Part shown: one piece after another, positions 8,807 to 16,912 of the stretch | Layout: each line of letters opens with the position of its first letter | How positions within the stretch are numbered: the stretch's first letter is position 1 | NCBI RefSeq assembly: GCF_002368195.1 | Contig: NZ_AP018178.1 | Coordinates: 2,302,238 to 2,366,237, forward strand | DNA from: Calothrix sp. NIES-2100 | Lineage (GTDB): Bacteria > Cyanobacteriota > Cyanobacteriia > Cyanobacteriales > Nostocaceae | Reading direction: 5' to 3' | DNA: 64,000 bases | Program-made: the position numbers and the translations under genes | The notes under the pieces: model-generated | The model's database searches: none | Seen by the model: the letters and a program-made list of their open reading frames with translations, nothing else | Told to the model about the DNA's origin: nothing

Positions 8807-9580
8807 ATGGCGCAGCGCTATGTGCGAGTTCAAAATCCGGAGGGACAGATTTACTATGGGTTATTACAATTATCCCTCAACGTCCAGGTGCTAGATGCTC
8901 CGCCCTGGTTACAAGGACAACCTACAGATTTAATCTTGGAACCAGAGAATTATCAGATTCTGGCTCCTTGTGCTCCCTCAAAAATTGTCGCGGTGGGTAA
9001 GAATTATGCAGACCATGCAGCAGAAATGGGGACTCCCGTACCAAGTGAACCACTAATATTTCTCAAACCACCGACATCTATTATTGCCTCGGAGACGGAA
9101 ATTAAATATCCGCACTTGTCGCAACGGGTAGACTATGAAGGGGAATTAGCGCTGATCATTGGCGATCGCACCAGTGACTGTACCCCAGAAGAAGCCCAAA
9201 CTAAAATTTGGGGTTATACTATCGCTAATGATGTCACAGCGCGGGATTTACAAAAAAAGGATGGTCAGTGGTCACGAGCCAAAGGTTTTGACACGTTCTG
9301 TCCTTTGGGCCCGTGGATCGTCAGAGAATTAAATCCCGGAGCGAGATTACAGACTTTTTTGAATGAAGATGTCAATCCTGTGCAATCGAGCTGTATCGAT
9401 CAGATGGTATTTCCGCCGGATTTTTTAGTATCCTATATCAGTCAGGTGATGACCTTGCTGCCAGGGGATGTGGTGCTTACAGGTACACCGGAGGGTGTAG
9501 GCTCTTTGCACCTAGGCGATCGCGTCCGTGTAGAAATTGAAGGCATTGGTCGCCTAGAAAACACTGTGGTAGCTCGTTAA
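8807..9580 (+). CDS. Fumarylacetoacetate hydrolase family protein
   Basis: 257 residues. The FAH C-terminal catalytic domain fills most of the protein: KIVAVGKNYADHAAEM, then FLKPPTSI, metal ligands in DYEGELALI and NDVTARD, and the C-terminal GDVVLTGTPEGVG. Members hydrolyse or decarboxylate acylpyruvates and 2-oxo acids with Mg2+ (YcgM/FAHD1-like). The exact substrate cannot be told. Begins with ATG preceded by AAGG. Its stop lies 3 bases from the stop of the convergent Tic20-like gene. Confidence 0.92.
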   Translation: MAQRYVRVQNPEGQIYYGLLQLSLNVQVLDAPPWLQGQPTDLILEPENYQILAPCAPSKIVAVGKNYADHAAEMGTPVPSEPLIFLKPPTSIIASETEIKYPHLSQRVDYEGELALIIGDRTSDCTPEEAQTKIWGYTIANDVTARDLQKKDGQWSRAKGFDTFCPLGPWIVRELNPGARLQTFLNEDVNPVQSSCIDQMVFPPDFLVSYISQVMTLLPGDVVLTGTPEGVGSLHLGDRVRVEIEGIGRLENTVVAR

Positions 9581-9583
9581 TTG

Positions 9584-10063
9584 CTAACGCACTTGCATGT
9601 AAACAGCATCAGAAATTGCGGGAATTTCTGCGTAACGTCCCATTAGCGACTGAGCTACAGAATATCCTATTGCTGCAACTAGACCGAGAAAGATTGTGCT
9701 GGCTACTGTTTCAACTGCAAAATCTACACGAGGGAGTGCGACAACCCGCAAAATTATGCTGCCCAGAAACACAACAATATCTAAAAGGATGGCCTGCATA
9801 GTGTTAAAACGAATGAAATGAATAATTTTTTCATTTCTCACCACCAACATGAATAAGGCAAAGAAAACTATCAGTTGCCCTATCTGTCCTAAGCTATTGT
9901 AAATGGCAACAATAGGGGCAAGCGGTAAAAGCAGGACTTGTAGTGCGGGAAATTGTCTTAATAAAGACACATAACCGAACATTAGCCCATCAATTAAGGG
10001 CAGTAAATAAGGTAAGCAAGCAAGAATCCGGTCGGACACCGTTGTAGACCCGCGCCAAGCCAT
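9584..10063 (-). CDS. Tic20-like membrane protein
   Basis: 159 residues with four hydrophobic helices. The segments RILACLPYLLPLIDGLMFG, VRNEKIIHFIRFNTMQAILLDI and the C-terminal helix match cyanobacterial Tic20 homologues, related to the chloroplast inner-envelope translocon subunit. The cyanobacterial function is unsettled. Located in the cytoplasmic or thylakoid membrane. Tail-to-tail with the FAH gene. Confidence 0.88.
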   Translation of the reverse strand: MAWRGSTTVSDRILACLPYLLPLIDGLMFGYVSLLRQFPALQVLLLPLAPIVAIYNSLGQIGQLIVFFALFMLVVRNEKIIHFIRFNTMQAILLDIVVFLGSIILRVVALPRVDFAVETVASTIFLGLVAAIGYSVAQSLMGRYAEIPAISDAVYMQVR

Positions 10064-10144
10064 TGTGCGTTCTCCTGTGGCTAAATTTCAACAGTTACTT
10101 GAGCCTAGGATAACGCAGTTCACTGGTCTTGCTAGCAAATCTAA

Positions 10145-10342
10145 TTATTCTATATTGGCAATGCGGAAACCCATCATACACTCATATTGCTCTGGTTGCT
10201 GTGTGTTGATCGTGCTTACTTGTTGACCGCAACGCAGTTGACCGTGACTCCAACGTGGTTGTCCGCTGCGATCGGCTAGTAAACAAGACTGACAAACCTT
10301 CCCAGGGGCAAGGATTTGATCTTCCATTAAAATGACTAGCAT
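10145..10342 (-). CDS. Small cysteine-containing protein, unknown function
   Basis: 65 residues from an ATG with a strong ribosome site (AGGAGGT, 6 bases upstream). Start taken there rather than at an upstream in-frame ATG (10384), which would put the ribosome site inside the gene. Cysteines occur as CQSC, then a single C in LRCGQQ and one near the end (YECMM). This could be a small zinc- or disulfide-binding fold. I do not recognise a named family. The Tic20-like gene follows on the same strand after 81 bases. Confidence 0.7.
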   Translation of the reverse strand: MLVILMEDQILAPGKVCQSCLLADRSGQPRWSHGQLRCGQQVSTINTQQPEQYECMMGFRIANIE

Positions 10343-10790
10343 CTTATACCTCCTGTAAATCCTCACTGTAACTGTGATCCACATTTCACTGAGGAAAGGA
10401 TTGGTAATCTTTGATGTCTTTTGAGCAAAAATGCGAGCGATCGCTTACGGCTTTCGCCAATCAAACAAAGTTGCTTAGTAGACTCTAAATTTATTGTATG
10501 TTGTGTATAGTAGAAAGGAGATTTTTTAGTAAAAAGTAATACATAAGTTTCTTGAGTCTAGGTCTAGTGCCACTACACAAAATTCCCAATTCAAACAGCT
10601 TTGATTCTGGTCTTTTGTCAAGTTTTGCACTGACGACTAATAATAAATAAGTCAGCAGAAATTAACATCAATCGTCAATAGCCATTGAACTATAGACAGT
10701 GAACTCTGTAATCTTGACTGTGGACTATTGCTGCGATGTTACACCCAGCCAAACCCAACCTTTGTGCAAATTTCCCTAAGGATAGCTGAA
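10343..10790. other. Divergent intergenic region upstream of glyA
   Basis: 448 bases between the small cysteine protein gene and glyA. It includes scattered TAGTCA/TGACTGT-type short repeats near 10670-10725. No RNA gene or riboswitch recognised. Confidence 0.45.
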
Positions 10791-12074
10791 GTGAGTAAGA
10801 CTAATTCGGATTTTTTGAACGCTAGCGATCCAGCGATCGCTGATCTACTTAATCAAGAACTTAAGCGTCAACGTGACCATTTAGAGTTGATTGCGAGTGA
10901 AAACTTTACCTCCGCTGCTGTATTAGCGGCTCAAGGTTCTGTATTGACAAATAAATATGCCGAAGGACTCCCCGGTAAACGCTACTATGGCGGTTGTGAA
11001 TTTGTCGATAAAGTTGAGCAAATAGCCATCGACCGTGCCAAACAGCTATTTGGTGCTGCTCATGCTAATGTCCAACCCCATTCTGGTGCCCAGGCTAATT
11101 TTGCCGTGTTCTTGACACTCCTAGAACCAGGGGACAAAATTATGGGGATGGATTTGTCTCATGGGGGACATTTAACCCACGGTTCCCCGGTGAATGTGTC
11201 GGGTAAGTGGTTCCAAGTGAGTCATTATGGCGTTAGCCAACAAACAGAACAGCTAGACTATGAGCAAATTCGTGAACTAGCGCTCAAAGAGCGTCCTAAG
11301 CTCCTAATTTGCGGTTATTCGGCTTATCCCCGGATCATTGATTTTGAAAAGTTCCGCAGTATCGCCGATGAAGTTGGTGCTTACTTGCTAGCAGATATTG
11401 CCCATATTGCTGGATTAGTAGCTACTGGTCTTCATCCTAACCCCATTCCTTACTGTCATGTAGTGACTACTACTACCCATAAAACTCTCCGTGGCCCTCG
11501 CGGTGGTTTAATTTTAACTGGGGACGCAGAACTTGGTAAAAAGCTCGATAAATCAGTTTTTCCTGGAACTCAGGGCGGGCCTTTAGAACATGTAATTGCG
11601 GCGAAAGCTGTAGCTTTTGGTGAAGCTTTAAAGCCAGATTTTAAAACATATTCTGCTCAAGTTATTGATAATGCTCGTGCTTTGGCAGAGCAATTACAAA
11701 AACGGGGAATAAAACTAGTATCCAATGGTACAGATAATCATTTGATGTTAGTAGATTTACGGTCTATTGGCATGACTGGAAAACAAGCGGATCAGTTGGT
11801 GAGTGGTGTCAATATCACCGCTAACAAAAATACAGTTCCCTTTGATCCCCAGTCACCCTTTGTTACCAGTGGTTTGAGATTAGGTTCACCAGCCATGACA
11901 ACCAGAGGATTAACAGAGGCAGAATTTACCGAGATTGGTAATATTATTGCCGATCGCCTGCTCTCACCAAATTCCGAAGAAGTTGCGGCTGATTGTCGGC
12001 GAAGAGTAGCAGCATTATGCGATCGCTTCCCCCTATACTCTCATCTAGAAATTCCCGTACCAGCCTTAGCATAG
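10791..12074 (+). CDS. glyA: Serine hydroxymethyltransferase
   Basis: 427 residues from GTG 10791. PLP enzyme that interconverts serine and glycine with tetrahydrofolate, supplying one-carbon units. Diagnostic blocks: HLELIASENFTSAAVL, NKYAEGLPGKRYYGG, the PLP-lysine segment TTTTHKTLRGPRGG, and FPGTQGGPLEH. The GTG is chosen because AAGGA sits 8 bases upstream and the length then equals the family norm; a TTG at 10728 would add 21 atypical residues. The WecA-like gene follows 133 bases downstream after a G-rich/C-rich hairpin. Confidence 0.97.
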   Translation: MSKTNSDFLNASDPAIADLLNQELKRQRDHLELIASENFTSAAVLAAQGSVLTNKYAEGLPGKRYYGGCEFVDKVEQIAIDRAKQLFGAAHANVQPHSGAQANFAVFLTLLEPGDKIMGMDLSHGGHLTHGSPVNVSGKWFQVSHYGVSQQTEQLDYEQIRELALKERPKLLICGYSAYPRIIDFEKFRSIADEVGAYLLADIAHIAGLVATGLHPNPIPYCHVVTTTTHKTLRGPRGGLILTGDAELGKKLDKSVFPGTQGGPLEHVIAAKAVAFGEALKPDFKTYSAQVIDNARALAEQLQKRGIKLVSNGTDNHLMLVDLRSIGMTGKQADQLVSGVNITANKNTVPFDPQSPFVTSGLRLGSPAMTTRGLTEAEFTEIGNIIADRLLSPNSEEVAADCRRRVAALCDRFPLYSHLEIPVPALA

Positions 12075-12183
12075 GGCTAGGGGCATGGGGCATGGGGCAT
12101 TGGGCATTGGGCATTTGTCCCCCTTGTCCTCCTTGTCCTCCTTGTCTCCCTCATCCCCCCTGCCCCTTGCCCCTAGCCCCTCA
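12073..12183. repeat. G-rich/C-rich inverted repeat after glyA
   Basis: The + strand runs G-rich (units GGGGCAT, TGGGCAT) to about 12116 and then C-rich (units CTCCTTGTC, ending CCCTAGCCCCT). The outer ends CTAGGGGCATGGGG and CCCCTTGCCCCTAG pair almost perfectly. This makes a long hairpin between glyA and the next gene that could attenuate transcription. Confidence 0.65.
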
Positions 12184-12207
12184 TCAAATTACCTTTAGAA
12201 AATACAG

Positions 12208-13248
12208 ATGCCTCCTCAGATTTATCATCTGATTTCCTTCCTAGTGGCTGCTGTAGTCGTTCTTTGGACTACACCAGATGTTAGGAACATTGGTATAAAA
12301 AGTGGACGTGTAGATCAACCTGGTGGGCGCAAAGTTCATCAACGCCCGATGGTACGCCTGGGAGGAGTTTCGATTTTCGCAGGTACAGTCACCTCTTTAC
12401 TAATTGTCTGGTGGTTAGGTGGATTTGGCAGTCTCCCACCAGAAAAAGAATGGCAAATTTGGGGTGTCACCTTGGGTGGTCTTGGCTTTTTTCTCATTGG
12501 TTTAGCCGATGACTTGCTTAACTTGTCACCCTTGTCGCGTCTACTGATGCAAATAATTATCGCAGCTGGCGCATGGAAAGCAGGCGTAAGTATAGATTTT
12601 GTTACGGTTCCCACAGTAGGCATTGTTAATCTAGACTGGCTGAGTTTACCGATTACAGTCATTTGGCTAGTAGGAATGGTCAATGCCATTAACTGGATTG
12701 ATGGTTTAGATGGATTAGCCGCTGGGGTATCAGGAATTGCAGCTTTGGTGATGCTAGTTGTCGCGCTATTTATGAATCAATCAGCCGCCGCCCTCATAGC
12801 CGCCGCCCTTGCTGGTGCAGCACTAGGATTTCTCCGCTACAATTTCAACCCCGCGCAAATCTTTATGGGAGATGGCGGGGCTTATTTTATGGGATTTACC
12901 CTCGCCTCTGTGGGTGTAATTGGTTTGGTAAAAATCCCGGCTTTCACAGCTGTATTATTGCCTTACTTAATTCTCGCAGTGCCAATTGTCGATATGTCAG
13001 CCGTGATTTTAACCAGACTGCGAAGTGGCAAATCTCCGTTTACGGCAGATAAAAGCCATCTGCATCATCGGTTACTCAAGGCTGGTTTATCCCATCGCTG
13101 GACAGTTTTGTTTATTTATTCTTTAACCGTATGGGTTGGCAGTTTAGCATTGGCTATTGCTGGTATCCCCAGCGGTATTACCTACGCCTGTGCGGCTACT
13201 TCAGTTATTAGCTTTGCTATCTGGCGAGTTTGGAAACTTTCTCGGTAA
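12208..13248 (+). CDS. Polyprenyl-phosphate sugar-1-phosphate transferase (WecA/TagO/MraY superfamily)
   Basis: 346 residues with about ten membrane helices. Family motifs in order: GGRKVHQRPMVRLGG near 33-47, the Mg2+ DDLLNLSPLSR loop, NAINWIDGLDGLAAG, FMGDGGAYFMGF and the cytoplasmic HLHHRLL. These enzymes move a sugar-1-phosphate (usually GlcNAc) from UDP to undecaprenyl phosphate, starting wall-polymer or exopolysaccharide synthesis. The HLHHRLL form is typical of WecA/TagO rather than MraY. No ribosome site is obvious. Same direction as glyA and cinA. Confidence 0.92.
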   Translation: MPPQIYHLISFLVAAVVVLWTTPDVRNIGIKSGRVDQPGGRKVHQRPMVRLGGVSIFAGTVTSLLIVWWLGGFGSLPPEKEWQIWGVTLGGLGFFLIGLADDLLNLSPLSRLLMQIIIAAGAWKAGVSIDFVTVPTVGIVNLDWLSLPITVIWLVGMVNAINWIDGLDGLAAGVSGIAALVMLVVALFMNQSAAALIAAALAGAALGFLRYNFNPAQIFMGDGGAYFMGFTLASVGVIGLVKIPAFTAVLLPYLILAVPIVDMSAVILTRLRSGKSPFTADKSHLHHRLLKAGLSHRWTVLFIYSLTVWVGSLALAIAGIPSGITYACAATSVISFAIWRVWKLSR

Positions 13249-13252
13249 AATC

Positions 13253-13562
13253 GAATATTTTCAATAAAAATCCCAATATTGATTTAACAAGCCCACAACC
13301 TCGTAGGGGTGGGGTTTTCCCATACGTGTCAACTTAACGTGAAACCCTTACCAAGACGTGATGAGCGAATTCTCTCACTTAACATCATGATCCGCGTCAC
13401 CCCACCCCGGCTTTGCTGACGCAAAACCTCCCCTCCCCGTTTACGGGGAGGGGATTGAGGGGTGGGGTAAAATGCCTGTGGGATAAGCCTTTTAACTTAA
13501 GTTGACACCAATGGGTTTTCCCGCCCCTACAATTTGGGATAATTTATTTTTTGATATTCCTT
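13253..13562. mobile_element. MITE-like element, family 1, copy C, interrupted by another element
   Basis: Left arm (GAATATTTTCAATAAAAATC, from about 13254) is an imperfect inverted match to the right arm (ATAATTTATTTTTTGATATTC, ending 13559), as in copies A and B. Its internal hairpin GTAGGGGTGG/CCGCCCCTAC is split by the 13321-13513 element. Removing the insert restores the hairpin. Left boundary is approximate. Confidence 0.5.
13321..13513. mobile_element. MITE-like element, family 2, copy 1
   Basis: About 193 bases. The ends CATACGTGTCAACTTAA and TTAAGTTGACACCAATG are inverted repeats with a perfect 12-base core (GTGTCAACTTAA). The flanks carry a direct duplication GGTTTTCC (8 bases, 9 if the boundary shifts by one). 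The interior has a palindrome CCCCTCCCC/GGGGAGGGG and no ORF. The terminal 28 bases on the left are the same as copy 2 at 23437-23630. Confidence 0.85.
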
Positions 13563-13643
13563 AAGTCTCTCCCCGTTGCGGGGAGAGTAATGGAAGTGAG
13601 GTTCTTGAGAATATGTCGAACTGACGTTAAAGTTATAAATTTA

Positions 13644-13667
13644 AAATCTAAATCTAAATCTAAATCT
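13644..13667. repeat. (AAATCT)4 tandem repeat abutting the cinA start codon
   Basis: Four perfect hexamers followed by G and the cinA ATG, occupying the place where a ribosome site would be. Similar AAATCTA-type repeats fill 32200-32440. Confidence 0.9.
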
Positions 13668-13668
13668 G

Positions 13669-14922
13669 ATGAGTGCAGAAATTATTTGTGTTGGTACAGA
13701 AATGCTGTTAGGAGATATTCTTAACAGCAATGCCCAATATTTAGCGAAACAATTAGCCCAACTAGGTATTCCCCACCACTATCAAACCGTAGTCGGAGAT
13801 AATATCGAGCGACTAAAGCAAGTTATCGAAATTGCTAGCTCAAGGGCGCAAATTTTGATTTTTACAGGTGGTCTTGGCCCCACCCCAGATGACCTCACCT
13901 GCGAAACCATTGCTGATTTTTTTGGTGCGCCTTTGGTAGAACGTGCCGAAATTATCGAAGATATGACTGAGAAATTTGCCCAACGCGGCCGGGTGATGAG
14001 CGCTAATAACCGCAAACAAGCTTTGATTCCCGAAGGTGCAGATATTTTACCTAACCCCACAGGTACAGCGCCGGGGATTATTTGGCAACCCCGTCCAGAA
14101 GTCACAATTTTAACCTTTCCCGGTGTGCCATCGGAAATGTATCGGATGTGGGAAGAAACAGCAGTACCCTATCTCAAAAGCCAAGGCTGGGGTCAAGAAA
14201 TCATTTACAGCCGCAGTTTGAGGTTTTGGGGAATTGGTGAATCTGCTTTGGCTGAAAAAGTCGCCTCTTATTTTGACTTGACTAATCCCACGGTGGCACC
14301 TTACGCAGGTAATGGAGAAGTTAGACTGAGAGTTTCTGCTAAAGCTTTGTCGGAAGCAGCAGCAGCAGATTTAATTGCGCCGATTGAACAAGAAATCAAA
14401 GAAATTGCTGGCTTAGATTATTACGGTGTTGATAATGATACCTTAGCCGTAGTCGTTGGGAAGTTATTACAGGCATCGGGAGAAACGATATCAGTAGCTG
14501 AATCTTGTACTGGTGGCGGATTGGGGCAAATGCTGACTGATATTTCTGGTAGTTCGGAATACTTTTGGGGTGGGGTAATTTCTTATGACAACTCTGTGAA
14601 AGTAGGTTTGCTGGGAGTTAACCCAGAGGATTTGGCTAAATTTGGCGCTGTAAGTGCTACTGTTGCCGAACAAATGGCACTTGGAGTCAAAAACCGCCTT
14701 TCTACGACTTGGGGATTAAGTGTAACTGGAATTGCAGGCCCAACTGGCGGGACAGATACAAAGCCTGTGGGTTTGGTTTATGTCGGTTTAGCTGGGCCTA
14801 AAGATGAAGTCACCAGTGTTGAGTATCGGTTTGGCTCAACGCGGACTCGTTCTTATATTCGCTATGTCAGCGCCTGCGGTGCATTGGATGCGCTGCGGCG
14901 GAAGTTATTGACAAGGGATTAA
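13669..14922 (+). CDS. cinA: CinA-family protein (competence/damage-inducible; pyridine-nucleotide salvage)
   Basis: 417 residues with two domains. Residues about 1-170 are the MoCF-biosynthesis-like COG1058 domain (ICVGTEMLLGDILNSN, FTGGLGPTPDDLT, FPGVPSEM). Residues about 255-415 are the CinA C-terminal domain (VAESCTGGGLGQMLTDISGSS, SVTGIAGPTGGT). Related proteins have ADP-ribose pyrophosphatase and NMN-deamidase activities; competence links exist in some bacteria. Full length. Start is set by family alignment because no Shine-Dalgarno is present. Third gene in the glyA/WecA-like/cinA series, 420 bases after its neighbour. Confidence 0.94.
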   Translation: MSAEIICVGTEMLLGDILNSNAQYLAKQLAQLGIPHHYQTVVGDNIERLKQVIEIASSRAQILIFTGGLGPTPDDLTCETIADFFGAPLVERAEIIEDMTEKFAQRGRVMSANNRKQALIPEGADILPNPTGTAPGIIWQPRPEVTILTFPGVPSEMYRMWEETAVPYLKSQGWGQEIIYSRSLRFWGIGESALAEKVASYFDLTNPTVAPYAGNGEVRLRVSAKALSEAAAADLIAPIEQEIKEIAGLDYYGVDNDTLAVVVGKLLQASGETISVAESCTGGGLGQMLTDISGSSEYFWGGVISYDNSVKVGLLGVNPEDLAKFGAVSATVAEQMALGVKNRLSTTWGLSVTGIAGPTGGTDTKPVGLVYVGLAGPKDEVTSVEYRFGSTRTRSYIRYVSACGALDALRRKLLTRD

Positions 14923-14951
14923 CGCGATTTACTCACTATTTAACATTAGCC

Positions 14952-14970
14952 GTCACCCTTGATGGGTGAC
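14952..14970 (+). terminator. Short hairpin after cinA
   Basis: GTCACCC and GGGTGAC pair around TTGAT, 29 bases after the cinA stop. No strong T-run follows. Confidence 0.45.
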
Positions 14971-15141
14971 AGCTAGTCGTCCTGATTTATCATTTCCTTC
15001 TGCTCTTAGTCAATTCTTAATTTAATCTAATAATCTATAAGTATATAAGTAAACTTTACTACACTAGTTTGCAAAGAATATTTATCAGCTTTTTGAAAAC
15101 TCAAATCAAGCCGACAATATGCTTTAATTACTGGAGAAATA

Positions 15142-15972
15142 ATGAACCGAGAAAAAGTTATATCTAGAGAATATAAAATTCTGCTCAAAAAAGACTCGTT
15201 TGCTGGTGATGAGCAACAACTATTGAAAGCTGCCAGCGATTTTTGGCAAGCATTTACGCAGGTTATCAATAATAATAATCTTGTTATCAAGACAGATGGT
15301 AGTTTGTCAAAGATTGCAGACACGCGAATCATTAAATTCTATGACACTGATCAACGTCTCTTACATGAAAACGATTACATATTGCGTGAGAGATACAAAG
15401 TTGACAATGACAATGATAACAAGGAAGTAACTCTGAAATTTCGTCATCAGGATCGTTACATTTCTCAAGCGCGCAACATGAGAACTGGCTCGCCAGATAA
15501 AGGAAAAACGAAATTTGAGGAAGACATTAAATCTCCCTTTACAGTGTTATACAGCTTCTCGACTACGCAAGAAATTTCTCCTAATGAGAATTTGAGTAGA
15601 ATGCAAGATGCTGCACGATTATATCCAGGCTTACCAAGTAAGCTGATTCATTACTTAGAAAAGGAAAAAATTAAAGTAGTAGGAGTTCCTGTACGTGAAT
15701 TACTAGTCAAAGGAGCGAGATTCCAGATTAGAAAAGACCCTGAGCTATATTCTGAGTGTGCTTTGATTATTTGGTATAACGACAGTGGCGAACAACACAA
15801 ACCAGCAGTAGTCGAGTTCAGCTTTAAATATGGTGATAAAAATGAAGACTACAGTGGAAAAATGGCTCAACGGTCTTATGATTTATTCCAAGGACTGCAA
15901 AAAGAACTAACGTCTTGGGTAGATCCTAACTCTATGACAAAGACAGCTTACATCTATAGCGTTTCTAATTGA
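15142..15972 (+). CDS. CYTH/triphosphate-tunnel-like protein, function unknown
   Basis: 276 residues with a clean GGAG ribosome site 7 bases upstream. I do not recognise a named family, but the layout resembles CYTH/TTM folds: an opening strand SREYKILLK, then IKFYDTDQRLLHENDYILRERY, a VTLKFRHQDRY strand, and later VVEFSFKYGD. The classical ExExK opener is reduced to REYK, so triphosphatase activity is doubtful. VTC-like polyphosphate domains share the pattern loosely. Charged, soluble, no signal peptide or membrane segment. It stands alone, between cinA and the toxin-antitoxin remnant. Confidence 0.6.
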   Translation: MNREKVISREYKILLKKDSFAGDEQQLLKAASDFWQAFTQVINNNNLVIKTDGSLSKIADTRIIKFYDTDQRLLHENDYILRERYKVDNDNDNKEVTLKFRHQDRYISQARNMRTGSPDKGKTKFEEDIKSPFTVLYSFSTTQEISPNENLSRMQDAARLYPGLPSKLIHYLEKEKIKVVGVPVRELLVKGARFQIRKDPELYSECALIIWYNDSGEQHKPAVVEFSFKYGDKNEDYSGKMAQRSYDLFQGLQKELTSWVDPNSMTKTAYIYSVSN

Positions 15973-16031
15973 GTTGTAAAGAAAACCTTTTGTCGCCTTC
16001 TTTTGTTTAATTAGTACCACTATTTCTAGTT

Positions 16032-16476
16032 TCAAGATGCTAGTATTTCGCTGAGAATAACGACAAGTAAAGCGGGAACATTACGAAAACCTTGATCGTT
16101 AGTAATAAATTGATTGCAGCTAACAGATAAAGCCGTTGCAGCATGAATAGCGTCTGGTGTTTTGAGGTTAGTTGTAGCCCAAAGATTAGCAGCTTGTCGC
16201 AGTATTGATTGACTAATCGGTATTAGTTGCATTGCCGATGAAATTAAAAGCTGCTCATAAGCGTTAATTAAAATTGAGTTAGAATTTCGCAGAGTGTAGA
16301 ACCAAAGTTTCCATCAAAACTAATTCACTGCTAACAATTCCAATTTCTGCTGCTTGTAGTTTTAACCATAGAGGTGCAAGCAGTGGAACATACTCAGGAA
16401 ACTTCTCAACGCTATAAATAACAGTTGACGTATCTACATATACCAAGTTAGAAGCGGGAATATTTAGCGTTCCCAT
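16032..16476 (-). pseudogene. VapC-like PIN-domain toxin, frameshifted
   Basis: Two frames together rebuild one PIN protein of about 148 residues. The first (16476 down to 16279) starts MGTLNIPASNLVYVDTSTVI with the first acidic PIN residue (VDTS) and runs to ETLVLHSAKF before a stop. The second, shifted by one base, reads RNSNSILINAYEQLLISSAM and on to TPDAIHAATAL and FITNDQGF, the distal PIN motifs. A one-base gain or two-base loss near 16295-16310 explains it. The start overlaps the antitoxin stop by 13 bases, as in normal vapBC pairs. A sequencing error is the main alternative. Confidence 0.8.
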
Positions 16477-16703
16477 GATTCCCGTTCCTCTTTGAGATAC
16501 TTGTCTACTTCTTCGGTAGTTTTGAAAAGCTGTCTCCCTGGTAATTCGTTGAGAATATCTACTGCTGAACGCTTTTTGGGTGCTACTTTTTCTGGCAAAA
16601 TCACAAATACATCAACGCGATCGCCAATCTCAGCCTCTGGAACTTGAATTTCTATTTTGTTTCCTGGTAAAACTTTGGTTGTGATCCGTAAAGCTGATTG
16701 CAT
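16464..16703 (-). CDS. VapB-like antitoxin
   Basis: 79 residues. N-terminal ITTKVLPGNKIEIQVPEAEIGDRVDVFVILPE looks like a swapped-hairpin DNA-binding half, followed by a toxin-binding tail (SAVDILNELPGRQLFKTTEEVDKYLKEERESW) usual in cyanobacterial PIN partners. GAGG ribosome site 8 bases upstream. The ORF is intact while its toxin partner is broken. Such antitoxins repress their own operon. Confidence 0.8.
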   Translation of the reverse strand: MQSALRITTKVLPGNKIEIQVPEAEIGDRVDVFVILPEKVAPKKRSAVDILNELPGRQLFKTTEEVDKYLKEERESWER

Positions 16704-16779
16704 GGGTTTTACCTCAATATTTCTGAATGATTTAGGGGAGATTGTTGTTTTCTCTATTGTCCTATAGTCTATAGAGAGC

Positions 16780-16825
16780 GGCGATGCTTAGACCCGGAGC
16801 GGCTTGTCGTAGACATCGCTTATTT
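16780..16825. repeat. Dispersed palindromic repeat (GCGATGC...CATCGC)
   Basis: GCGATG and CATCGC bracket a GC-rich interior with GGAGCGGCTTGTCGTAGAC. This resembles the GCGATCGC-associated repeats scattered in Nostocales. Comparable insertions lie near 24240 and 53332. Confidence 0.5.
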
Positions 16826-16857
16826 ATTGCTCCCATCGTCATTATTTATTAAATCTG

Positions 16858-16896
16858 CAAGGGTGCGTTAGAACTCATGTCCATAACGCACCCTTG
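16858..16896 (-). terminator. Strong hairpin downstream of prlC
   Basis: Perfect 13-base arms CAAGGGTGCGTTA and TAACGCACCCTTG with a 13-base loop, starting 17 bases after the prlC stop on the minus strand. Position and stability fit a terminator for prlC. Confidence 0.75.
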
Positions 16897-16912
16897 TATC
16901 ACAGAAGAAGTG

